The notes beneath the pieces are model-generated. The model did not search any database. It saw only the letters and a program-made list of their open reading frames with translations, and was not told the origin of the DNA. Positions 1 through 8,310 of a stretch of DNA of 64,000 bases are shown one piece after another. Position 1 is the stretch's first letter. Every line of letters begins with the position of its first letter. The translations under genes were made by a program, and so were the position numbers. This DNA comes from Priestia megaterium NBRC 15308 = ATCC 14581. Lineage in GTDB: Bacteria; Bacillota; Bacilli; Bacillales; Bacillaceae_H. The stretch spans positions 1,364,001-1,428,000 of the forward strand of contig NZ_CP009920.1 in the NCBI RefSeq assembly GCF_000832985.1, read 5' to 3'.

Positions 1-881
1 TTATCGATTGCAGCATGTGCTTCTATGATACTATTGGTTCCGATAATCGTGTAAGGACCAATTGAAGCACCTTTTCTAATCACCACATTTTCTCCTACGT
101 AAACCGGATCGTAAATAGTCACCCCTTCTTCTATAAGGGCGTCATCTGAGACAACACTTTCCTGTCTATTGCCAAACCACTTCCTCCACAAATCATAGTG
201 TGCTTGACGATAATGGTGGATTTGCCCAATATCAATCCAATAATCTTCCGTTACAAAACTGCACACAGTATGATTATATTCCAAAAGAAGCGGGATAATG
301 TCAAAGCTAAAATCTGTAGGACCATAAGAATTCACGTAATCAAGAACGGATTTTTTGATCACATACACTCCCGTATTAATCAATCGGCTATTGGCCTGTT
401 CGTAGGTCGGTTTCTCTACAAATTCCGTGACTCGATGCCCTTCATCTATCGTCACCACTCCATAACCCCGCACGTCGTTTACTTCTTTTGTAACAATGGT
501 CATTTCGCTTTTTTGTTCATAATGAAAATGAATAACGTCTTGAAGATTAATTTCTGTTAAGGCATCTCCACTAATAATAATACAGTCTTCCTCAATAAAG
601 GCCTCTGCTCGCTTAATTCCGCCCGCTGTTCCAAGAGGCTCTTTTTCGATAAAATAAGTAAGCGTCACTCCCCACTGAGAGCCATCCCCGAAGTATTCAA
701 TAATTTGTTCATGCCTATACTGCAGCGTAATCCCAATCTCTGTAATTCCATGTTTCTTAAGCAGTTCAATGCTATATTCCATCACAGGTTTATCGTAAAG
801 CGGCAGCATAGGCTTTGGAATCGTATAGGTCAAGGGCTGCAGTCTTGTTCCTTTACCGCCAGCAAGTATAATGGCTTTCAA
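1..881 (-). CDS. Sugar-1-phosphate nucleotidyltransferase with beta-helix domain (partial, 3' end beyond window)
   Basis: The reading frame starts at a TTG that overlaps the TGA stop of the upstream glycosyltransferase (TTGA), and runs open for 293 codons to the window edge, so the C-terminus is missing. Residues 6-14 are the nucleotidyltransferase signature LAGGKGTRL. They are followed by a KPMLPLYDKPV block, GTAGGI and GDALTEINL, the usual NTP_transferase (Rossmann-like) core of about 230 residues. The last ~50 visible residues look like the start of a left-handed beta-helix (hexapeptide repeats). Family members make NDP-glucose or GDP-mannose from sugar-1-phosphate; the substrate cannot be told from sequence. 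Translational coupling to the GT4 gene suggests that it supplies the sugar donor for that enzyme (inference). Confidence 0.85.
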   Translation of the reverse strand, partial: MKAIILAGGKGTRLQPLTYTIPKPMLPLYDKPVMEYSIELLKKHGITEIGITLQYRHEQIIEYFGDGSQWGVTLTYFIEKEPLGTAGGIKRAEAFIEEDCIIISGDALTEINLQDVIHFHYEQKSEMTIVTKEVNDVRGYGVVTIDEGHRVTEFVEKPTYEQANSRLINTGVYVIKKSVLDYVNSYGPTDFSFDIIPLLLEYNHTVCSFVTEDYWIDIGQIHHYRQAHYDLWRKWFGNRQESVVSDDALIEEGVTIYDPVYVGENVVIRKGASIGPYTIIGTNSIIEAHAAID

Positions 882-3196
882 TTTTTTGCCTCCCTTCTTT
901 TTTTATCCTGGCAAATCTGATGTTGAAACAGCTTACTTGTATCAATAGCGATTTTTTCCCAGCTAAACATAGTTGTTGCTTTTCTATACCCATTTTCGCT
1001 GATTTTTGCAGCCGTTTTTTCATTTTTTAACAAAAATTCAATACAGTTGATTAATTCGAGCGTATCTCCTCGGGCAAACGTCAGACCCGTGTCGAAATGT
1101 GAAACAATATCGCTTAGACCTCCTGTATCGGCAACGATAGTTGGCTTCTTGGCTACCATCCCCTCTAAAGCCACAATTCCAAAAGGTTCATATAAACTTG
1201 GAAAAACAACCATTTTGCAAGCTTGAAGAAGCTGATTTCGTTCGTTATCGGTAATGTATCCAATAAAATACACGTATTTGTCTAGTTGCTTTTCACTTAC
1301 CTGTGTTCGAAACTCATGAAGTAAAGGCCCTTTTCCTGCTACAACGAATTGAACATCTATTTGTTTTTTCTTAAGTAGTTCCGCTGCTTCAATAAATAGC
1401 TGAAATCCTTTTTCATATACAATTCGTCCAATTGAAAAAATAATAGGGGCCTTTCTAAAATTATATTTCTTTTGTAAACTTTCTTTTAACCGCTCATTTA
1501 CTGCGTCGACTACCAGCTGCTTGTCAATTCCATTTGGAAATATAGCAATTTTATCTTGCTCTACGTGAAATAAAGTGATTAATTCCTTCTTCATATAGTC
1601 GCTGCAGACAATGATTGAGCTTGATTGTCGAATCAGCTCCTCTTCTTGCAAGTGAATTTTTTGCTGCATGTCATTATGAATACCATTATTGCGCCCATGT
1701 TCTGTCGCATGAATGGTCGTAATTAGCGGTCTATCCGTTTTATCTGCTAAACATTTTGCAGCGGAGGCAACAAGCCAGTCATGAGCATGAATAACGTCAA
1801 AAGACAGCTTGTAGCCTAACTGCAGTCCTCTAAGAGCCATAGCCACGTTCAAACTGTTTACCCATGTCAAAAAATCCGGATGATGAGGCTGCAGGCTTTT
1901 AACTCGGTAAACGTGAACACCGTATAAACGCTCATATTCCGGCAGCCCCTCTACATACGTTGTTAATACACTAACGTGATGGCCCGCCTTTGCTAACGCT
2001 CTGGATAAATCAAATACATGTCGTGCAAGTCCTCCGATAACTAGAGGAGGGAATTCCCATGCAAGCATTAAAATGGAGAGACCGCCTTTATATTGATTTA
2101 CTGATAAAGCCGCCGGCTCTATCTCTTTTGCAGGGTATAAAAAAGAACTTCCTGAAAGAAAACTGTTTTCGCTATCCATCCTTGGATTCTCTTCGTGACA
2201 AAGAAAATCAAATAGTTTTACTTGCCTTTCGTATTCATCTTTGACTTTTTCAAAATTATAAAGCCAATCGCTGCTACTTAAAAGGAGCCACTGTCGGTAG
2301 ATAGCATTCACCACGCTAGGATGTTTAGAATCGATAACATCTAGCATCGCCTCTGACTTCTGTACGGTTGAAATAAACAATTGATTGTTCTCACTGACAA
2401 ATTCGGCGCTTTTTGTTGCACCGTAGAGTGCAAGAGTTTCGTTTTGATGAAACTCTATATCCCTCGCGTAATCTAAAGGATATTGAAATATACCGCTTGC
2501 TGCTTGCATTCGCTGAAAGCCAAGCGTGTCCTTAGCCTTCAAATCCAAAAAAACGCTCGCTTTATTGATTGTTCCTTCCTCAACTTGGTTTCCTTGCTTA
2601 GGATATGGAAACAAGATAATGCCAGCAGGCGACTTTTTTAGTTCATCTGTTGATGACTTCACAAAGGTATAGCGCATTTCATGAGATTTTAGGAGCATAT
2701 CTACTTGATGGGTATACTCTCCTTGCTGTATAAAAAAACCGACGGGCTTTTTTTCAAAAAACTGTTGAAAAACACGTATTGCTTCTGTAGTTTGGAGATT
2801 TAATGTTTGTTCGGTTTTAAGGGTGGAAACGAACGCGTTCGTTACGGTAGTAGGAATACACTCCATCATGTCATGCTGAAAAAAATATTTGCAGGCTGAG
2901 AACAAGCTCCCGTTCCACTTTTTTAAAAAGGTGAGTGCTCTCTGATGCTGCCGGCTTGAAAACTGGTGTAAATATTGAGCGTAACGAGTATTAAACTCCT
3001 CGTCGTTTAATGTGTTCAAAAACACACAAGACATCACAACTGTTGCACCTATCAATTTCTTAGACTCAATTTGATCTAAAAAAGGGATGAACTCATTCGT
3101 TACTTGTTCAAACAGCAGATACTTATTCTCTGTTTGAAGTACATGTAGCAACGGACAATGCATATAAGTTAAAAGAATACAGTCATCACTATTCAT
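878..3196 (-). CDS. Degenerate GH57-like domain fused to GT4 glycosyltransferase
   Basis: The protein has 772 residues in two parts. From about residue 373 it is a GT-B fold GT4 enzyme of the glycogen/starch-synthase-like type: WEFPPLVIGGL near 380-390, HAHDW near 470, PNGID near 554, SIGRIVYEKG near 588, and the E-x7-E donor-site motif at E670/E678 within YEPFGIVALEGM. Residues 1-330 resemble the GH57/DUF1957 alpha-glucan branching enzymes: an IPTTVTNAF stretch near 114 (usually PTTATHA), VGFFIQQGEY at 152-161 (usually GIWLPECGY) and SSDWL at 308-312. The nucleophile glutamate position reads Gln158, so this half is probably not a hydrolase or transferase. The gene overlaps its upstream neighbour by 8 bp and its downstream neighbour by 4 bp. 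The role is probably synthesis of a glucan or other surface polysaccharide; the product is unknown. Confidence 0.8.
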   Translation of the reverse strand: MNSDDCILLTYMHCPLLHVLQTENKYLLFEQVTNEFIPFLDQIESKKLIGATVVMSCVFLNTLNDEEFNTRYAQYLHQFSSRQHQRALTFLKKWNGSLFSACKYFFQHDMMECIPTTVTNAFVSTLKTEQTLNLQTTEAIRVFQQFFEKKPVGFFIQQGEYTHQVDMLLKSHEMRYTFVKSSTDELKKSPAGIILFPYPKQGNQVEEGTINKASVFLDLKAKDTLGFQRMQAASGIFQYPLDYARDIEFHQNETLALYGATKSAEFVSENNQLFISTVQKSEAMLDVIDSKHPSVVNAIYRQWLLLSSSDWLYNFEKVKDEYERQVKLFDFLCHEENPRMDSENSFLSGSSFLYPAKEIEPAALSVNQYKGGLSILMLAWEFPPLVIGGLARHVFDLSRALAKAGHHVSVLTTYVEGLPEYERLYGVHVYRVKSLQPHHPDFLTWVNSLNVAMALRGLQLGYKLSFDVIHAHDWLVASAAKCLADKTDRPLITTIHATEHGRNNGIHNDMQQKIHLQEEELIRQSSSIIVCSDYMKKELITLFHVEQDKIAIFPNGIDKQLVVDAVNERLKESLQKKYNFRKAPIIFSIGRIVYEKGFQLFIEAAELLKKKQIDVQFVVAGKGPLLHEFRTQVSEKQLDKYVYFIGYITDNERNQLLQACKMVVFPSLYEPFGIVALEGMVAKKPTIVADTGGLSDIVSHFDTGLTFARGDTLELINCIEFLLKNEKTAAKISENGYRKATTMFSWEKIAIDTSKLFQHQICQDKKRREAKN

Positions 3197-3683
3197 ATTG
3201 CTTCTTCACCTGCTCCAAGTCATTTGAATATAAGGAATATGTGCTAAATTCATTTTGAACACCCTGGTGAACTTTTACAGGTTCGTACATCCAGCCTAAC
3301 GAAGTTACATTCACTTGTTCATATTTTTCTTTCATCAAATAAACTGGATTCGAACGAAGAAGGGAAAAAAAACTTCCTTCTTTATCTTGAATACCAATAT
3401 CTATTACATACGTGCGCTCACTTTCCAAGCTGTTCATAAACATGAAGTCTTGCTTAGGGGTAAGACCCTTCATATAATAGCGGTTTGATTCATGGCCGTT
3501 AAAATGAAGACCTGTTATATCATACGTACACATAGCTAGGTTCAATTCTTCCCACCGTGTCGAAAACATACTTTCTACCATCTCTCGAATATGCTCAGAA
3601 AACGACCAGTGAACATAAATACGAGATGAGTCAAGCTGAGTAGCTATACACACATTTAAGTTTTGAATAAGGTTAGCAGCCAC
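3189..3683 (-). CDS. DUF4912 family protein
   Basis: This 164-residue protein starts at a GTG and is the first gene of the polysaccharide-like operon. It matches the DUF4912 pattern as I know it: an IYVHWSFSEHIREMV stretch near residue 22, a YDITGLHFNGHES segment in the middle, an aromatic and glycine-rich turn with YVIDIG near 95, and FFSLLRSNPVYL near 106. No signal peptide or membrane segment is visible. The biochemical role of the family is not known to me. It recurs beside GH57-like and GT4 genes in Firmicutes (recollection, not checked). The 8-bp overlap with the next gene implies coordinated translation. Confidence 0.7.
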   Translation of the reverse strand: MAANLIQNLNVCIATQLDSSRIYVHWSFSEHIREMVESMFSTRWEELNLAMCTYDITGLHFNGHESNRYYMKGLTPKQDFMFMNSLESERTYVIDIGIQDKEGSFFSLLRSNPVYLMKEKYEQVNVTSLGWMYEPVKVHQGVQNEFSTYSLYSNDLEQVKKQYE

Positions 3684-3840
3684 TGTTTTATCACTTCGTT
3701 TCTTAGAATGTTTTTTCTACATATAAATGCCGTATAAACTTATTAACATCTTACCATTCAGAAAAAGTTGCCACAATAAACGCAATTTGTCGATTTGTGT
3801 TAAAAATTCAGGTAACATAGTAATTATAATTTACTAACAA

Positions 3841-3872
3841 AAAAACCTCTTCGCTTATTAGAAGAGGTTTTT
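3841..3872 (-). terminator. Intrinsic terminator after phoU
   Basis: A hairpin with AAAAACCTCTTC and GAAGAGGTTTTT arms lies just past the phoU stop codon. Its T-tract is on the minus strand. It separates pstB-phoU from the DUF4912 operon. Confidence 0.85.
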
Positions 3873-3875
3873 CTA

Positions 3876-4535
3876 CTATTCGTTTAAGTCGTAGCGTTTG
3901 CCTTTTACAAGGTAAAATACGCTTTCTGCTACGTTAGTGGTATGATCAGCCATACGCTCTAAATAGCGGGCTACAAATAAAAGCTGCGTAATTTGGTTCA
4001 TAGCCTCCTGCTTTTCTTTAGCAAGACTTAAAAGTTCTTTTATTGTTATTCCGTAGAGCTCATCCACTTGATCGTCCATTTCCGCTACTTTTTTAGCCAG
4101 CACAAGATCTTCCTCGTGATAAGCTTTTAACGAAAGGCTCAACATTTCAATCGAAATATCGTGCATTTTCTTTACGTGTTCTAACGGCTTAATTAATTCT
4201 TCGTTTCCAATTCGTATAGCTGATTTTGCTACGTTAACCGCAAAATCTGCCATACGCTCAACATCCGAAGCAATTTTAATTGCCACAATGATACGTCTTA
4301 AATCGATAGCCACCGGCTGCTGCTTTGCGATCAGTAAGATAGCTAGGTCATTAATTTCTTCTTCTAAGTCATCCACGTATGAATCGCCGTCGATAATTTC
4401 TAGCGCCAGCTCAACGTTGCTTGTTTGCAACGCTTCAATTGATTTTGATAGCGCCTCATGCGTTAAGCGCCCTATTTCTAATAATTTTTCACGTAATATC
4501 TTTAAATCACCATGAAACTTTTCGCGTACAACCAC
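3876..4535 (-). CDS. phoU: Phosphate-specific transport system accessory protein PhoU
   Basis: PhoU is a 219-residue all-helical cytoplasmic regulator that links Pst phosphate uptake to the PhoR kinase. The duplicated three-helix repeats are visible: VERMADFAVNVAKSA in the first half (near 92-106) and YLERMADHTTNVAESV near the C-terminus (about 190-205). Each carries the acidic metal-binding E/D residues. The length is normal for the family. The start is a GTG preceded by AAGGAGAT at good spacing. The gene lies 22 bp downstream of pstB and shares its PhoP-type promoter. The usual pstS, pstC and pstA partners are not next to it. Confidence 0.95.
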   Translation of the reverse strand: MVVREKFHGDLKILREKLLEIGRLTHEALSKSIEALQTSNVELALEIIDGDSYVDDLEEEINDLAILLIAKQQPVAIDLRRIIVAIKIASDVERMADFAVNVAKSAIRIGNEELIKPLEHVKKMHDISIEMLSLSLKAYHEEDLVLAKKVAEMDDQVDELYGITIKELLSLAKEKQEAMNQITQLLFVARYLERMADHTTNVAESVFYLVKGKRYDLNE

Positions 4536-4557
4536 TCATCCCATCTCCTTGTATGTC

Positions 4558-5367
4558 TTAACCAAAACGACCTGTAATATAATCTTCTGTGCGTTTATCA
4601 GATGGCATTGAGAAGATTTTATCTGTTTCTGCGTACTCTACCACTTCTCCATTTAAGAAAAATGCTGTTTTATCTGAAATACGTGCCGCTTGCTGCATAT
4701 TATGGGTAACAATAATAATGCTGAAGTCTTTCTTTAATTCTTGTACTAACTCTTCTACTTTTAATGTTGAAATTGGATCGAGCGCAGAAGTAGGCTCATC
4801 CATTAAAATAACGTCAGGTTCAATTGCCAAGCATCGCGCAATACAGATACGCTGCTGTTGTCCACCTGACAACCCATTTGCATTTTGATTCAAACGATCT
4901 TTAACTTCGTCCCAAATAGCTGCTCCTCGTAAACTTTTTTCAACAATTTCATCTAGTTTTTTCTTGTTGCGAACACCATGAATTCTTGGACCGTACGCAA
5001 TATTATCATAAATAGATTTCGGGAACGGATTTGGCTTTTGGAAAACCATTCCTACTTGCGTGCGCAGCTCTTCCACGTGGTACGATTTATCAAAAATATT
5101 TTTCCCTCTATACTCAATCTCACCTGATGTACGGACAATTGGAGTCATTTCTACCATACGATTTAACGTTTTAATATATGTTGATTTTCCGCAGCCTGAT
5201 GGACCGATGATCGCGGTAACTTCGTTAGCATGAATGTCTAAATCAATATTTTTTAAGGCATGTGTGTTGCCATACCATAAATTTAAACCTTTTGTTTTAT
5301 ATACAATTTCTTTTGTTTGCGGAGTATTTACTTTTTCTTTGTTAGTCAATTCCATTGTTATTGCCAT
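4558..5367 (-). CDS. pstB: Phosphate ABC transporter ATP-binding protein PstB
   Basis: This is a 269-residue ABC ATPase of the Pst phosphate importer. It has Walker [10 protein letters not shown], the Q-loop in [11 protein letters not shown] (typical of PstB), the signature LSGGQQQR, Walker [13 protein letters not shown] and the H-loop in [11 protein letters not shown]. The frame is open upstream, but I chose the ATG that has AGGAGG 8 bp before it, giving [10 protein letters not shown]. It is followed by phoU. The membrane subunits PstC/PstA and the binding protein PstS would be needed for function and must be encoded elsewhere, if at all. A strong Pho box about 170 bp upstream implies induction in phosphate starvation. 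Confidence 0.95.
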   Translation of the reverse strand: MAITMELTNKEKVNTPQTKEIVYKTKGLNLWYGNTHALKNIDLDIHANEVTAIIGPSGCGKSTYIKTLNRMVEMTPIVRTSGEIEYRGKNIFDKSYHVEELRTQVGMVFQKPNPFPKSIYDNIAYGPRIHGVRNKKKLDEIVEKSLRGAAIWDEVKDRLNQNANGLSGGQQQRICIARCLAIEPDVILMDEPTSALDPISTLKVEELVQELKKDFSIIIVTHNMQQAARISDKTAFFLNGEVVEYAETDKIFSMPSDKRTEDYITGRFG

Positions 5368-5526
5368 TGGATAATCCTCCTTCATCGTCTTTAACCGTTT
5401 TGAGCACATTAAAAGTCTCTCTATGTCTATTTAATATCTATTGTTTACTATCACTGTAAATAAATACGAGAAGCAGAAACGCTTCCCCTTATTTTGATCA
5501 TTTCTATTAACCCTTACACTTACAGA

Positions 5527-5577
5527 ATAATAGCCGACTATTAATTGTGTTTTAACTCAATGTAAAGCTTTTGTAAA
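5527..5577 (-). promoter_or_regulatory. PhoP-dependent promoter (Pho box) for pstB-phoU
   Basis: On the minus strand four hexamers follow each other at an exact 11-bp period: TTTACA, TTTACA, TTAAAA, TTAATA (starting at 5577, 5566, 5555 and 5544). This matches the B. subtilis PhoP direct repeats TT(A/C/T)ACA spaced by about 5 bp. A TATTAT at 5532-5527 sits in the position of a -10 box. A weak hairpin (5469-5488) lies in the roughly 155-base leader before pstB. Confidence 0.75.
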
Positions 5578-5760
5578 CAAAGGTCTATCTGCGTGTTTTT
5601 CAGGTAAAAAACTAGTTCTTACGACCCATAAATTCAATAAAAAACCATATATGTAAAGATTTCTAACAAAAAGAAGAGGTAGAGACATTACTAAATTAAT
5701 TCAATCTAAAAATGGATGTATTGGATAAATAATCCAGTATGAATCACTTCCGATACCGCT

Positions 5761-5971
5761 GTTGATTTTCGTTCCACGGGCGGCCGGTGAGTCTCCTCGT
5801 CGCTTCGCTTTTCCTGCAGAAGTCTTCACCTTGCCCTCCAATCAACCGCTAAAAGCACCTACATACACGAAATCTACTTTCATCCTATAAATAAAAGATC
5901 CGAACAAAGTTGATTCTTAATCAACTTTGTTCGGATCTTACTTCAACTAATATGCTTTTGTCCCAGCCTCT
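5761..5971 (-). repeat. Terminator-bearing intergenic repeat, copy A (with 86-bp inner element)
   Basis: The element begins directly after the pbpA stop with AGAGGCTGGGACAAAAGC, continues with ATATTAGTTGAAG, then a long hairpin, then TTTCGTGTATGTAGGTGC and GCGGTTGATTGGAG. The same ordered blocks occur at 12636-12806 in diverged form, so this is a dispersed repeat. The distal 86 bp (5761-5846) has 7-bp inverted ends (GTTGATT and AATCAAC) and an internal CTGCAGGAAAAGCGAAGCG block. That block looks like a repeat common in Bacillaceae intergenic DNA (recollection). It carries no open reading frame. Confidence 0.7.
5895..5939 (-). terminator. Intrinsic terminator of pbpA inside repeat copy A
   Basis: A perfect 21-bp stem (AAGATCCGAACAAAGTTGATT and its complement) closes on a 3-base loop and is followed on the minus strand by TTTTATTTATA. 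It is unusually long and perfect for a chromosomal terminator. Confidence 0.8.
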
Positions 5972-8149
5972 TTAATTGGCGTCGTTTGCAATGACAGCCT
6001 GTTGGTTCTCTTCTTGATCTTTTACTTCTTGTTCACCTTTTTTCTTTAAATCAAAATACGTATCGAGCGCAGAACGAGCAAGCTCTTTTGTAATGGTATT
6101 TGGTGCACTTGGCACAAATACCGATGGTACCACCACAGCTACTGCAATTTCAGGATTATTTGCCGGAGCAAAGGCCACAAAGTTTGAATTATTAACTTTA
6201 ATAGGGTCCCCTCCCCTAGGATTTTTCTCATAGGCTTGTGCCGTTCCTGATTTACCAGCAGGATTATAGTTCGCTGTATGGAAAGCTGCATATCCTGTAC
6301 CGCCTTGTTCTTGCGTAACGCGCTTAAAACCACTTTGAACATCTTTAATGTATTGTTCTTTCATCGTAATACGATTTAACACATCAGGTTCAAATGAATG
6401 CTGCGTACCGCCAATTTCATCGGTTTTAATCGTTGGTTTTCGGATTTCTTTTACTAGCTGCGGCTTAATACGATACCCTCCATTAGCTATTGCAGAAGTA
6501 TATTGAACAAGCTGCAGCGGCGTGTACGTATCATACTGACCAATTCCTAAATCAAGCGCCGTACCTGGAACATCGCTTCCACCTTGGACACCTGTTGATT
6601 CGTTATCAAGGTCTATGCCTGTTGATACGCCTAAGCCGAACTGACTGTAGTAAGAACGCAGTTCGCTGAATGTATCAGGTTTAATCGGTAAAGTCATGTT
6701 TTTATGATACTGTAACCCAGCCATAGCCATTACCGTTTTAAACATAAATACGTTGGATGAATATTTTAACGCAGATGAATACGTTAAGGGTCCTAACCCT
6801 TCGGCCTCAGCTGATTTTTTAACCGGTGTTCCTTTAATTTTTAACGGTTCATCAACGAACACTGTGTTTGGCTTAATAGCTCCTGAATCTAAGCCGGCTA
6901 AAACCGTTGCTCCTTTTACAACAGAGCCCATTGTATAAGATGTTGAAATATTTCCTAATGCAAAATCTTCTATTTTAGGCGCTCCAGTCTTCTTATCAAT
7001 GGTGTATTTTTTACCTGCCATTGTTAAAATTTCTCCTGTGTGAGGATCCATCATAATAACAAAAGCACGGTCTAAAAATTGCGTTCCTTTCATTTGCTTT
7101 TTGGCTAAAAGCTGGTCCGTAATTTGCTTTTCTACCGCTTTTTGAAGCTCCATATCAATAGTTAAAACCAAATCACTGCCGCGTTCACCTTTAGACACTT
7201 GAATTGTATCAAGGAGATTTCCTTTTTTATCTGTTACATATTGGACTTTTTCTTTTTGACCGCTGAGCTGAGCTTCGTATTGCTTCTCTAAATAGCTCGT
7301 CCCAACTTGGTCATTTCGGCTATAGCCTCTTGACAAGTAATACTGTACTTTATCTTTAGGCAGTCCTTCGTTGGCAGATGATACATTTCCAAGCAAAGTA
7401 CGAAGAGTACTGTTTTCTGGGTATGAGCGATCCCAATACGTTGTTGTATCAACACCTGGAAGTTCATCTAAGTGTTCACTTACAACGGCATACTCTTCAT
7501 TTGTCACACCGCTCTTAACAATTTGCGGGGTGTTAGAGTAACCTGCCTCCATTTGGCGCTTAATAGCGAGAACTTCTAAATCACTCTTTAGACTTTCTAA
7601 ATCTTTTTTAGAGATGCGGTCTAACTGACGTTGATACAGTTCGTCATCAGTCATTTCACCATCTTGAACTTTTTTGCGATCAGCTTGCGTAATTTTCTGT
7701 TCCGCTTCTTTAGGGTGAATCATAATCCAATAATCCTTCATATCGCGTTCTGTAATTTTTACCACATTTTTAGCATCTTTATTCTTTTTATTTTCCGGAA
7801 TATCAATCACATTTGTGGTGTAAGGAACATCGATCATAGTGGCTAACTTTTTAGCGATGCGCAGCCTTTCTTCAGCTGTATTTCCTTGAAAACGAGTATA
7901 TGTAATCGTATTTAAAGAGGTATTATCTACAATTACGCGGTTATAACGATCGTACATTTTCCCTCGAGGAACAGGCGTACTGACCGTAACGTCCTGTGTT
8001 TTTTCCACTTCTCGTTCGTAATTCTCACCGTATACAATTTGAACAAGTCCCAACCGCAAAATTAATACGGAAAATAGGGCAAATACGGTCAAGAAAAGTA
8101 AGTTCACACGAAAAGGCACGTGACTTTTTCTTCTTTTTTTCTTTTTCAT
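5972..8149 (-). CDS. pbpA: Class B penicillin-binding protein (PbpA/PBP2-like transpeptidase)
   Basis: The 725-residue protein has a short basic N-terminus, one membrane anchor at about 14-35, a dimerization/pedestal domain at about 60-330 and a C-terminal transpeptidase domain. The active-site serine lies in the SVVK motif (SxxK) after SYTMG, the SxN motif is in YSSN, and the KSGTAQ box stands for KTG. It cross-links peptidoglycan on the outer face of the membrane during side-wall growth, or possibly spore outgrowth. In B. subtilis the pst operon follows pbpA directly; here a repeat element and pstB follow instead. Upstream is an MFS gene on the same strand. Confidence 0.93.
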   Translation of the reverse strand: MKKKKRRKSHVPFRVNLLFLTVFALFSVLILRLGLVQIVYGENYEREVEKTQDVTVSTPVPRGKMYDRYNRVIVDNTSLNTITYTRFQGNTAEERLRIAKKLATMIDVPYTTNVIDIPENKKNKDAKNVVKITERDMKDYWIMIHPKEAEQKITQADRKKVQDGEMTDDELYQRQLDRISKKDLESLKSDLEVLAIKRQMEAGYSNTPQIVKSGVTNEEYAVVSEHLDELPGVDTTTYWDRSYPENSTLRTLLGNVSSANEGLPKDKVQYYLSRGYSRNDQVGTSYLEKQYEAQLSGQKEKVQYVTDKKGNLLDTIQVSKGERGSDLVLTIDMELQKAVEKQITDQLLAKKQMKGTQFLDRAFVIMMDPHTGEILTMAGKKYTIDKKTGAPKIEDFALGNISTSYTMGSVVKGATVLAGLDSGAIKPNTVFVDEPLKIKGTPVKKSAEAEGLGPLTYSSALKYSSNVFMFKTVMAMAGLQYHKNMTLPIKPDTFSELRSYYSQFGLGVSTGIDLDNESTGVQGGSDVPGTALDLGIGQYDTYTPLQLVQYTSAIANGGYRIKPQLVKEIRKPTIKTDEIGGTQHSFEPDVLNRITMKEQYIKDVQSGFKRVTQEQGGTGYAAFHTANYNPAGKSGTAQAYEKNPRGGDPIKVNNSNFVAFAPANNPEIAVAVVVPSVFVPSAPNTITKELARSALDTYFDLKKKGEQEVKDQEENQQAVIANDAN

Positions 8150-8213
8150 ACCAACACCTACACTTTATAAAACATATATACCATAACACCATAAAATCAG
8201 CCATTTAGCAAAT

Positions 8214-8240
8214 AAATAGACACCTGGCAGGTGCCTATTT
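8214..8240 (-). terminator. Hairpin between the YqgE-like MFS gene and pbpA
   Basis: An inverted repeat, AAATAGGCACCTG against CAGGTGTCTATTT on the minus strand, is followed by a short T-rich tail. It is a probable terminator of the upstream MFS gene. Confidence 0.5.
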
Positions 8241-8310
8241 ACACAACGTATTTATTCTAAAAGAAAAGCGAAGCATTTTCCATAGTACAAATGAAGGAGC
8301 TGACAACACT

